Shown here: positions 1 to 5,909 of the stretch, piece by piece | Layout: every line of letters begins with the position of its first letter | Numbering within the stretch: position 1 is the stretch's first letter | From: Anaerolineales bacterium | GTDB lineage: Bacteria; Chloroflexota; Anaerolineae; Anaerolineales; UBA6663 | Direction: 5' to 3' | DNA length: 7,048 nucleotides | Assembly (NCBI GenBank): GCA_016789245.1 | Contig: JAEURM010000096.1 | Span: 1-7,048 of the forward strand | Notes under the pieces: generated by a model | What the model was told of the DNA's origin: nothing | Databases searched by the model: none | Seen by the model: only the letters and a program-made list of their open reading frames with translations | Translations under genes and position numbers: made by a program

Positions 1-28
1 CGCTTCAGCGCAATCTGCGTTCTAAAAA

Positions 29-1480
29 TTACAAACCTTGTGCTTTGGCGCTTTCCCACAACTCATCCAACTCGGCCAACGTCATCTTTTTCAACTCACG
101 GCTTCGGGCTTGCGCGGCTTGCTCCACATGCCTAAAGCGGCGGGCAAAACGGGCATTGGCTTCACGGAGCGCCGTTTCCGGCTCCACTTTTAGCCAGCGC
201 GCCCAGTTCACCACCGCAAACAGCAAATCGCCCACTTCATGCGCACGCGTATCTTCTTCTGCCGTTTCAATCTCTTCAATTTCCTCAGTGATTTTGGCTT
301 TCACGCCGCTCACATCCGGCCAATCAAAACCCACTTTGGCCGCGCGTTTTTGATACGTCTCGGCTTGTGCCAGCGCGGGCAGGCCGGGCGGCACTTCGCC
401 CAACACACCCAAATCTGGCTTGGCTTGGCCGTTGCGCTCAGCGGCCTTAATTTGCTCCCAGTTGTGCACCACCTCGCCAGCCCCGCTCACGGCCACATCA
501 CCAAACACATGCGGGTGGCGGCGGATCATCTTCGCTTGCACTTCGGCAATCACCTCGGCCAAGCTAAACTCACCCTCTTCCACCGCAATCTGTGAGTGCA
601 GAACAATTTGCAGAAGCAAATCGCCCAACTCGCCGCGCAAAGCCTCAGTATCTTCCGCGTCCAGCGCGGCCAACACTTCGTATGTTTCTTCTAGCAAGTA
701 GCGGCGCAAGCTGAGGTGCGTTTGCTCTCTATCCCACGGGCAACCTTCCGGCGCGCGCAGGTGGGCAATGGTTTCTTGAAAACTTTCAAAGGCAGATGTT
801 TGCGGGAGCGGCGGTACGTACAAAGACGTGAGATGCGCGATGTGCGGACTCCGGTCAATTTCATATAGTGGCAAATCTTCCACCATTTCGTCCGGCGTGC
901 CCACGGCATGCACCATTCTTACTGGATGCTCGTCTGGATACTGATTCATCAACGTGAGTTTTACATCGCTGGCCAACGCGCGGGAATAAAGTTGCGCAAT
1001 CAAAGCGGGCGCATCGGGGTGAAATGTTGGGTGGTGCCGCGCGGCCAGCTCAACAGCGTCCGCCAGTTGAAGCTGAGGCAGTGCATCCACGCCCAACGCT
1101 TCAAGCGCTGGCTCAATAAAAGATAAACCCGCAATCAATTTCACCGGCCAACCGCGCTCCGCCGCCTTCTGCCGGATGAGGCCCACGGAGGCTTCCGCCA
1201 CGTTGGGGTGGCCGGGCACGGCGTACACCACGCCTTCAGGCCGCGCGGCTAACTCTAAAATGCGCTCGGCAATTTGCACATACACCTGTTCAAAACGCTC
1301 GGTGGCTTCGTAAATTTCATCAAACGCGTGAACGGTGAGTGCCGCCGGAAAGCCGCTGACGGTGGGATGCCGCGCCGTGCGCACGTACACTTCGCGCGCG
1401 TTGGTCAGCGCGTCCCACGCCTCGCGCGTCAGCAACTGCGGGTTACCCGGCCCTAAGCCGATGATGGTGATGGAGGGCAT
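29..1480 (-). CDS. mazG: Tetrapyrrole methylase / MazG NTP pyrophosphohydrolase fusion (YabN-type)
   Basis: A 483-residue two-part protein. Residues 1-225 form a SAM-dependent tetrapyrrole (corrin/porphyrin) methylase domain: GLGPGNPQLLT (8-18), VVYAVPGHPNVAE (84-96), and DLPLYEIDR then TSLYVPPLP (202-226). Residues 232-483 form MazG with two halves. The first has CPWD (247-250), EETYE (264-268), ELGD (284-287) and RRHPHVFG (320-327); the second has KRAAKVGFDW (378-387), EEIEE (399-403) and EVGD (415-418). Both halves thus keep the EExxE and ExxD metal-binding pattern. The MazG part hydrolyses nucleoside triphosphates to monophosphates; the methylase substrate in such fusions is unknown to me. 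The start ATG at 1478-1480 fits the methylase N-terminus but has no Shine-Dalgarno. The gene is separated from rpsI by a terminator and a repeat, so it is probably its own unit. Family call firm, substrate unknown. Confidence 0.93.
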   Translation of the reverse strand: MPSITIIGLGPGNPQLLTREAWDALTNAREVYVRTARHPTVSGFPAALTVHAFDEIYEATERFEQVYVQIAERILELAARPEGVVYAVPGHPNVAEASVGLIRQKAAERGWPVKLIAGLSFIEPALEALGVDALPQLQLADAVELAARHHPTFHPDAPALIAQLYSRALASDVKLTLMNQYPDEHPVRMVHAVGTPDEMVEDLPLYEIDRSPHIAHLTSLYVPPLPQTSAFESFQETIAHLRAPEGCPWDREQTHLSLRRYLLEETYEVLAALDAEDTEALRGELGDLLLQIVLHSQIAVEEGEFSLAEVIAEVQAKMIRRHPHVFGDVAVSGAGEVVHNWEQIKAAERNGQAKPDLGVLGEVPPGLPALAQAETYQKRAAKVGFDWPDVSGVKAKITEEIEEIETAEEDTRAHEVGDLLFAVVNWARWLKVEPETALREANARFARRFRHVEQAAQARSRELKKMTLAELDELWESAKAQGL

Positions 1481-1493
1481 AGTGGATACAGAA

Positions 1494-1558
1494 TCTCTCG
1501 CTAAGAACGCAAAGTGCGCAAAGTAAAACTTGGCGGCCTTAGCGTGCTTGGCGAGAGA
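1494..1558. repeat. Nested palindromic repeat with 9-base units (MITE/REP-like)
   Basis: The outer arms 1494-1505 (TCTCTCGCTAAG) and 1547-1558 are inverted copies with a single G-T pair. Inside, three direct 9-base units begin CGCTAAG or CGCAAAG at 1499, 1508 and 1517. After AAA (1526-1528), three units in inverted orientation begin CTTGGCG or CTTAGCG at 1529, 1538 and 1547. It lies between the rpsI terminator and the mazG start, ending 13 bases from the latter. It resembles CGCAAAG-type dispersed repeats that I recall from Chloroflexota and other environmental genomes; copy number cannot be judged from one window. Confidence 0.7.
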
Positions 1559-1561
1559 AAT

Positions 1562-1597
1562 AAAAAAGGGATTAGGGACATTGTAATCCCTAATCCC
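1562..1597 (-). terminator. Intrinsic terminator after rpsI
   Basis: On the minus strand, GGGATTAGGGA (1587-1597) pairs perfectly with TCCCTAATCCC (1568-1578) across an 8-base loop, and six Ts follow (1562-1567). The placement just after the last ribosomal gene fits the end of the operon. A further copy of the TTAGGGAT unit lies just upstream at 1601-1608, so the 3' arm has two possible partners. Confidence 0.85.
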
Positions 1598-1629
1598 AAA
1601 TCCCTAATTTAACCAACCCCACAAAGCTT

Positions 1630-2022
1630 TTAGCGCTTGGTGTACGTTGGGGCCTTGCGCGCGCGCTTGAGGCCCGGCTTCTTGCGTTCCTTTTCGCGGT
1701 CATCGCGCGTTAGGTAACCACCACGCCGGAGCGGCTTGCGGTAATCCGGGTTGAACTTGAGCAGAGCACGCGCCACCGCCATACGGGCCGCGCCCACTTG
1801 CCCAGTCACGCCGCCACCATCCACATGCACGCTCACGGCAAACCGGCCAGCCATGCCCACAGCCTTAATCGGGGCCACCACGGCTTCCATATCGCCAATG
1901 CGGGTAAAGTATTCCTTGCCCGGGCGTTCATTCGCCGTTACCGCGCCGTCACCGGTGGTGAGGCGCGCACGCGCGGTGCTGCTTTTGCGGCGGCCAACGC
2001 CTTCGTAATATTGAGAACCCAT
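1630..2022 (-). CDS. rpsI: 30S ribosomal protein S9 (uS9)
   Basis: A small-subunit head protein whose C-terminal tail reaches the P-site tRNA. It has 130 residues. The N-terminus has the GVGRRKSSTARARL block (8-21). The family signature GGGVTGQVGAARMAVARAL spans 69-87. The C-terminus DDREKERKKPGLKRARKAPT is followed by YTKR, with the invariant terminal arginine that contacts tRNA. The ATG at 2020-2022 follows AAGGAAAGAGAC, the same 12 bases that precede rpsM. It is the last gene of the ribosomal block: a perfect terminator hairpin starts 33 bases after its TAA stop. Certain identification. Confidence 0.98.
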   Translation of the reverse strand: MGSQYYEGVGRRKSSTARARLTTGDGAVTANERPGKEYFTRIGDMEAVVAPIKAVGMAGRFAVSVHVDGGGVTGQVGAARMAVARALLKFNPDYRKPLRRGGYLTRDDREKERKKPGLKRARKAPTYTKR

Positions 2023-2040
2023 AGCGTCTCTTTCCTTCTA

Positions 2041-2481
2041 TCAGTCCAGCTTCTTAGGGGTTTGCGCCTTGTGCGGATGTTCCGGCCCAGCGTAAACCTT
2101 GAGCTTCTTAATGATGGCGCGGCCCAGTTTGGTGTGCGGCAACATGCCTTTCACCGCGTGGGTAATCACCCGGTCAGGGTGCTTGGCCAACTGATCTTTC
2201 AACTGCGTAATCCGCAAACCACCGGGAAAGCCGGAGTAATCGTAATACTCCTTCTCAATCATCTTCCCGCCGGTCACGGTTATTTTCTCGGCGTTAATCA
2301 CAATCACAAAATCACCCGTGTCCAACGCCGGGCTGAAGTACGGCCGATGCTTGCCCCGCAGAAGGGCGGCCACTTTTGTAGCCAATCGGCCCAAGTTTTG
2401 CCCAGCGGCATCCACCACCACCCACTCGCGTTGGATATCACTGGCTTTGGTTACAAACGTTTTGTTCGCGGCCACAGTCAT
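2041..2481 (-). CDS. rplM: 50S ribosomal protein L13 (uL13)
   Basis: An early-assembly large-subunit protein that binds 23S rRNA. From the ATG at 2479-2481 it has 146 residues, the family length. Motifs: WVVVDAAGQNLGRLATKVA (20-38), the signature VKGMLPHTKLGRAIIKKLKV (110-129), then YAGPEHPHKAQ (130-140). The frame extends six codons upstream to a GTG at 2497-2499, but that would place the start at the truA stop, without an upstream binding site. AGGAG at 2485-2489 supports the ATG, although its 3-base spacing is short. A GTG at 2473-2475 would have a 9-base spacing and give 144 residues. It is followed after 18 bases by rpsI, its constant partner. Product certain. Confidence 0.96.
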   Translation of the reverse strand: MTVAANKTFVTKASDIQREWVVVDAAGQNLGRLATKVAALLRGKHRPYFSPALDTGDFVIVINAEKITVTGGKMIEKEYYDYSGFPGGLRITQLKDQLAKHPDRVITHAVKGMLPHTKLGRAIIKKLKVYAGPEHPHKAQTPKKLD

Positions 2482-2484
2482 TCT

Positions 2485-2489
2485 CTCCT
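2485..2489 (-). promoter_or_regulatory. Ribosome binding site of rplM
   Basis: AGGAG on the minus strand, inside the 18-base truA/rplM gap. It argues against the upstream GTG at 2497-2499 as the rplM start. It lies 3 bases from the ATG at 2479-2481 and 9 bases from the in-frame GTG at 2473-2475, so both starts remain possible. Confidence 0.6.
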
Positions 2490-2499
2490 GACTCAACAC

Positions 2500-3246
2500 T
2501 CAATAAATCACAGTCATCAAGCACAGCCCTTGTGCGGGCGCAATCGGCGGGCATTGCGTACGGTCGCACGCGTCAATGAGTTGTTGAAACTCACGCACGC
2601 TCAACTCCTGCGTACCCACCAATTTCAGCGCACCCACAATGCTTCGTACCATTCGGTACAAAAAGGCATCGGCCTGAATGTCAAAGTACCACTCATCACC
2701 CACACAGCGCCACTCAGCCTGCTGAACGGTGCGAACCGTATTTGGCCCGCCATCCGGATCTGACCCAAACGTGGCAAAATCCTTCCGGCCCAGCAACTCA
2801 GCACTCGCGGCTTGTAGGGCGTCCAAGTGTAATTCCGCCCACACGTGCCACGTGTACCGCGCCCGCAAGGGTGCGCGCACAGGTGCATTGTAAATCGAGT
2901 AGCGGTATTGCCGCGCCTTCGCTCCAAATCGGGGATGGAACTCCGGCGCGCATTCCGCCACTGATTTCACACTTAAGTTATATGGCAGATTGACGTTGAA
3001 GGCTCGTAAGAGCGCTTCGGCGCCATGCGTCCAATCAAAGTCGAACGCAATCACCTGCCCGGTCGCATGCACACCAGTATCGGTGCGGCCAGCGGCCAAA
3101 ATACTCTTCCCGTTCCAGCCAATCCGCCGCAGAGCGTCTTCTAAATCGCCCTGCACCGTTCGGCCTTGGGCCTGCCGTTGGAACCCAACAAACTCCGTTC
3201 CATCGTATTCCACTACCGCACGAAAGCGGCCCACAAGTTCAGTCAC
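2500..3246 (-). CDS. truA: tRNA pseudouridine(38-40) synthase TruA
   Basis: Converts uridines 38-40 in the tRNA anticodon stem to pseudouridine; cytoplasmic. It has 248 residues, the usual length. The opening strand VVEYDGTEFVGFQRQ (11-25) is typical. The catalytic aspartate is Asp56 within AAGRTDTGVHA (51-61). Supporting motifs are FHPRFGAKARQYRYSIYN (103-120), DFATF (156-160), AFLYRMVRSIVGAL (194-207) and APAQGL (236-241). The chosen start is a GTG at 3244-3246. It has no visible Shine-Dalgarno because the upstream bases are one arm of a hairpin, and a second in-frame GTG at 3232-3234 is an alternative. The TGA stop lies 18 bases before the rplM ATG. In many Bacillota, ECF transporter genes separate rplQ from truA; here they are missing. 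Product certain, exact start less so. Confidence 0.96.
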   Translation of the reverse strand: MTELVGRFRAVVEYDGTEFVGFQRQAQGRTVQGDLEDALRRIGWNGKSILAAGRTDTGVHATGQVIAFDFDWTHGAEALLRAFNVNLPYNLSVKSVAECAPEFHPRFGAKARQYRYSIYNAPVRAPLRARYTWHVWAELHLDALQAASAELLGRKDFATFGSDPDGGPNTVRTVQQAEWRCVGDEWYFDIQADAFLYRMVRSIVGALKLVGTQELSVREFQQLIDACDRTQCPPIAPAQGLCLMTVIY

Positions 3247-3290
3247 TAATAACCAATAACGGTCAAACAGTTATCCGTTAGTGGTTATTA
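3247..3290 (-). repeat. Hairpin linking rplQ stop to truA start
   Basis: The 16-base arms 3275-3290 (TAATAACCACTAACGG on the minus strand) and 3247-3262 pair at 15 of 16 positions, with a mismatch at 3256/3281, around a 12-base loop. The 5' arm contains the rplQ tandem stop codons. The 3' arm abuts the truA GTG start directly and occupies the place where its ribosome binding site would be. No T-run follows, so simple termination is unlikely. RNA processing, repression of truA translation, or a dispersed palindromic repeat are all possible. Confidence 0.65.
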
Positions 3291-3686
3291 TTCCTCTACA
3301 AATTCTAACAACGCCATATCCGCCGCATCGCCTAAGCGCGGGCCGAGTTTAAGAATGCGGGTATAACCACCAGCCCGCTTCTCGTAGCGCGGCGCGATGG
3401 TATCGAATAACTTCTTCACCAACGCGTCATTGGTCACACTCGTCTTCACCATGCGGCGCGCATGCACCAGCTTGGCTTTGGCCGTATCGTTCTCTTCCGC
3501 GCCAGCCTTTAGGCCGCGCTTGGCCGTCGTCACCAACTTTTCCACTTCACTGCGGATAAACTTGGCTTTGGCTTCCGTTGTCTTAATGCGCTCATGCTCC
3601 AACATTTGCATGATGAGCGTGCGCCGCAGGCCGTTGCGCTGGGCGGTAGAACGCCCTAACTTGCGGCCAGATACCTGATGCTTCAT
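3288..3686 (-). CDS. rplQ: 50S ribosomal protein L17 (bL17)
   Basis: A large-subunit protein near the exit tunnel. It has 132 residues. The N-terminus MKHQVSGRKLGRSTAQRNGL is diagnostic, followed by IKTTEAKAKFIRSEVEKLVT (34-53) and the C-terminal YEKRAGGYTRILKLGPRLGD (101-120), ending LLEFVEE. The ATG (3684-3686) overlaps the rpoA TGA stop in an ATGA arrangement, and a GGAG Shine-Dalgarno lies inside the end of rpoA. Translational coupling with alpha is therefore likely. The gene ends in tandem stop codons (TAATAA, 3285-3290), which also form the 5' arm of a hairpin running to the truA start. Certain identification. Confidence 0.98.
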   Translation of the reverse strand: MKHQVSGRKLGRSTAQRNGLRRTLIMQMLEHERIKTTEAKAKFIRSEVEKLVTTAKRGLKAGAEENDTAKAKLVHARRMVKTSVTNDALVKKLFDTIAPRYEKRAGGYTRILKLGPRLGDAADMALLEFVEE

Positions 3687-4663
3687 GATTGCTTCTCCGC
3701 CTCAGGCTTCACTTCGCCCCCATCTTTAATGAAGCCCTTCTCGCGCAATTTCACGCGTAATTCGTCTAAACTCTTATCACCAAAGTTGCGGATGGCCAGC
3801 ATGGCCTCCTCACCTTTGTTTACCATATCCAGCACTTCACCGACCGTGGTAATGCCCGTGCGCTTGAGCGAGTTGAATACCCGCACCGAAAGATCGAGAT
3901 TTTCAATCGGCATCTCGTAAATCTCGCTAGACATTTTCGGCGCTTCTTCGGTGGGCAGAACCGGCGCTAGGGATTCTTCCGTCACACCCGCAATCAGCCG
4001 CAAGTGAGACATGAGCACTTGCGCACTCTGCTTGATAGCGGCCTCAGGCCGCAGAGTACCGTCCGTCCAAATCTCCAACACCAGCTTATCGTAGTTGGTG
4101 TTTTGGCCCACGCGTGCACGTTGCACATCAAACGCCACGCGTTTAATCGGGCTGTAGATGGCATCCACTGGCACTTCGCCAATGGGCAAGCGGCCACGCT
4201 CATCCGCTGGGGAATAGCCGCGTCCACGCTGAACGGTCATTTCAATTTCCAGCCGCGTTTTATCATTATCCACCGTGAACAAGTAGAGATCAGGATTCAT
4301 AATCTCCACCTCAGACGGGCAAATAATGTCAGCGGCGGTCACTTCGCCTTCACCCTGCACATCCAAACGCAGGCGGGCGGTTTCGCCTTCGTGCAAAATC
4401 AGCCGCAGTTGCTTCACTTGCAGAAGCAGCTGCGTCATATCTTCCTTCACGCCGGGAATGTCCGAAAATTCATGCGGCACATCCGAGACGCGGATAGAAG
4501 ATACCGCCGCCCCTTCCAAGGAAGTGAGCAGAACGCGGCGTAAGGCGTTGCCTAAAGTCACCCCATAGCCGCTCTCCAGCGGGCTAATGATGAATTTGGC
4601 GTAGTTGCGCGAGATATTCTCGCCTTCGACTTTGGGTAAAACCAGATTATTGATGACGCTCAT
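3683..4663 (-). CDS. rpoA: DNA-directed RNA polymerase subunit alpha
   Basis: The alpha dimer scaffolds RNA polymerase assembly, and its C-terminal domain binds UP-element DNA and activators. It has 326 residues. The N-terminal domain (about 1-230) shows SPLESGYGVTLGNALRRVLL (27-46) and the GRGYSPADE loop (147-155). A short linker leads to the C-terminal domain (about 248-312), in which the DNA-contact residues corresponding to E. coli Arg265, Asn268, Gly296 and Lys298 are Arg261, Asn264, Gly295 and Lys297. The stretch between these two pairs is three residues longer than in E. coli or B. subtilis. The ATG at 4661-4663 follows a GGAAAAGAGAG Shine-Dalgarno region. The TGA stop overlaps the rplQ start by 4 bases. 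Confidence 0.98.
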   Translation of the reverse strand: MSVINNLVLPKVEGENISRNYAKFIISPLESGYGVTLGNALRRVLLTSLEGAAVSSIRVSDVPHEFSDIPGVKEDMTQLLLQVKQLRLILHEGETARLRLDVQGEGEVTAADIICPSEVEIMNPDLYLFTVDNDKTRLEIEMTVQRGRGYSPADERGRLPIGEVPVDAIYSPIKRVAFDVQRARVGQNTNYDKLVLEIWTDGTLRPEAAIKQSAQVLMSHLRLIAGVTEESLAPVLPTEEAPKMSSEIYEMPIENLDLSVRVFNSLKRTGITTVGEVLDMVNKGEEAMLAIRNFGDKSLDELRVKLREKGFIKDGGEVKPEAEKQS

Positions 4664-4701
4664 AAAGCTCTCTTTTCCGGCGGATTACGCCAGCTAGGGG
4701 C

Positions 4702-5358
4702 TTACCGTGAGTAGTACTCGACGATGAGCTGTTCGTTGAGGTTGGCGTCAATGTCCTCGCGCGCCGGCAGTTTCGTCACTTGCGCGGAGAGCGAGTTCCA
4801 ATTGCGAATCAGCCAGTTAGGAGAGCCTTTTGGCTCATCCGCTTCCTTCAAAGTTTTGAAGTATGGGGCCGCGGCCGAGTTGGCGCGCACTTCAATCACA
4901 TCCCCGGGCTTCACCAGTGAGGAGGGTACAGCAATGCGGCGGCCATTCACATTGAAGTGGCCGTGCGCCACCAGTTGGCGAGCCTGTGCGCGGCTAGAGG
5001 CGTAACCTAAGCGGTACACCACATTATCTAAGCGGCGCTCCAAAATTTGCAGGAGCGTTTGGCCCGTTACGCCGCGCGTCTTCAACGCCATTTGGTAGTA
5101 GCGGCGGAATTGGCGCTCTAGCACGCCGTATACGCGGCGCGCCTTTTGCTTCTCACGGAGTTGATGGAGATAGTCCGAGGAGCGGCTCTTCTTAAATTGT
5201 GCATCGCGGCCATGTTGGCCGGGCGCAAAATCGCGGCGCGCATCTTTCTCTGGCTTCTCAAACGGGCATTTGTTGGAGAGACAGCGCGTGCCCTTCAAAA
5301 ATAATTTTTCGCCTTCGCGCCGGCACAGCCGACACACTGGCCCAGTGTACTTTGCCAT
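4702..5358 (-). CDS. rpsD: 30S ribosomal protein S4 (uS4), zinc-binding form
   Basis: A primary 16S rRNA binding protein that nucleates small-subunit assembly; in E. coli and Bacillus it also represses its own operon by binding mRNA. It has 218 residues, slightly longer than the usual 200-208. The N-terminus carries a C-x2-C-x13-C-x4-C zinc site (Cys9, Cys12, Cys26, Cys31), followed by FAPGQHG (44-50). An S4 RNA-binding domain starts near RRLDNVVYRLGYASSRAQAR (108-127). The C-terminus is EQLIVEYYSR. The ATG at 5356-5358 has AAGGA 8 bases upstream. It lies between rpsK and rpoA, the alpha-operon order. The extra length seems to sit in the loop around 160-182. Certain identification. Confidence 0.98.
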   Translation of the reverse strand: MAKYTGPVCRLCRREGEKLFLKGTRCLSNKCPFEKPEKDARRDFAPGQHGRDAQFKKSRSSDYLHQLREKQKARRVYGVLERQFRRYYQMALKTRGVTGQTLLQILERRLDNVVYRLGYASSRAQARQLVAHGHFNVNGRRIAVPSSLVKPGDVIEVRANSAAAPYFKTLKEADEPKGSPNWLIRNWNSLSAQVTKLPAREDIDANLNEQLIVEYYSR

Positions 5359-5401
5359 TCAGTGAGTCCTTCCGAAATCGAGGAACAGTGACGCCCCTAA
5401 A

Positions 5402-5803
5402 TTAAACGCGGCGGCGCTTGGGTGGCCGACAACCGTTGTGCGGCACCGGCGTAATATCATGAATCGCGCGCACTTTAATGCCCACGCTTTGAATGGCGCG
5501 GATGGCGGATTCACGGCCGGGGCCGGGGCCTTTGAGATACAAATCCACTTCAGCCATGCCCAAGTTAAAGGCTTGCTGAGCGGCCTGTTGCGCGGCCATC
5601 CGGGCCGCATAGGGCGTGCTCTTGCGTGAGCCTTTGAAGCCGGACGTGCCAGCGGAGCCCCAACAAATGGTTTGGCCTTGCTGGTCAGTAAAGGTCACAA
5701 TCGTGTTGTTGAATGACGCAAAGACGTGCGCTTGCCCAAAGGCCGGCGCATTCTTCTTCTTTTGACCAGAAGCGCGTCGTACAGTCTTAGTCGGACGAGC
5801 CAT
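5402..5803 (-). CDS. rpsK: 30S ribosomal protein S11 (uS11)
   Basis: A small-subunit platform protein that binds 16S rRNA near the mRNA exit region. It has 133 residues. Family motifs are clear: [14 protein letters not shown] (27-40), the [20 protein letters not shown] region (49-68), [13 protein letters not shown] (92-104) and the classic C-terminal [18 protein letters not shown] (116-133). The ATG at 5801-5803 has a GAGG Shine-Dalgarno 4 bases upstream. The gene lies downstream of the structured 119-base spacer and 43 bases before rpsD, so the spacer could tune it and the genes after it. Certain identification. Confidence 0.98.
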   Translation of the reverse strand: MARPTKTVRRASGQKKKNAPAFGQAHVFASFNNTIVTFTDQQGQTICWGSAGTSGFKGSRKSTPYAARMAAQQAAQQAFNLGMAEVDLYLKGPGPGRESAIRAIQSVGIKVRAIHDITPVPHNGCRPPKRRRV

Positions 5804-5830
5804 TGTTCCTCACTACTCTGCTAAAAACAT

Positions 5831-5909
5831 CTGGGTGGGCCGCTTGGCACTGGCTCAGCCGCGGGCAGGAAGGGTAGCCCATAAGCCAGTGGTGATTGGC
5901 CGCACCCAG
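5831..5909 (-). promoter_or_regulatory. Long interrupted hairpin with T-run between rpsM and rpsK (attenuator-like)
   Basis: On the transcribed minus strand, bases 5898-5909 pair with 5831-5841 (CTGGGTG then GGCC, with one bulged C at 5902). A 6x6 internal loop follows, in which one A-T and three G-U pairs are possible. Then 5884-5891 (CACTGGCT) pairs perfectly with 5848-5855. A small apical GGGC/GCCC stem (5877-5880 with 5863-5866) closes a 10-base loop. The 3' arm is followed by ATGTTTTTAG, so a five-T run begins 3 bases after the stem. The shape is that of an intrinsic terminator or attenuator, 28 bases before the rpsK start. Regulation by a ribosomal protein such as S4 is only a guess; a dispersed palindromic repeat is the main alternative. 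Confidence 0.6.

Larger units (their letters stand above)
1481..1629 (-). other. rpsI/mazG spacer: terminator plus repeat, no gene
   Basis: This 149-base spacer contains, in transcription order, a short AT-rich stretch with two TTAGGGAT units, the rpsI terminator, and the 65-base palindromic repeat that reaches almost to the mazG start. I see no convincing promoter or ribosome binding site for mazG here. Confidence 0.7.

Noticed and set aside
1481..1530. Promoter for mazG within the repeat (TTGCGT-18-TATCCA)
   Set aside because: The -10 matches at only three positions and would sit 2 bases from the ATG. It is too weak to annotate.
1494..1558. CRISPR array or terminator interpretation of the 9-base repeats
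   Set aside because: Units are far too short and have no spacers, and they are inverted about a centre. No T-run follows the stem on the minus strand.
1798..2763. 321-codon plus-strand open frame
   Set aside because: It runs antisense across rpsI, rplM and truA, all of which have unmistakable family motifs. Its translation is rich in His, Arg and Gln, as expected for a shadow frame, and it resembles no family I know.
4004..4543. 179-codon plus-strand open frame
   Set aside because: It lies entirely antisense to rpoA, whose reading frame is conserved throughout. It has no visible domain and is a shadow.
5359..5610. Minus-strand open frame overlapping rpsK in another frame
   Set aside because: It overlaps the S11 coding sequence, which is complete to its KRRRV end. 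The alternative frame looks like a chance read-through.
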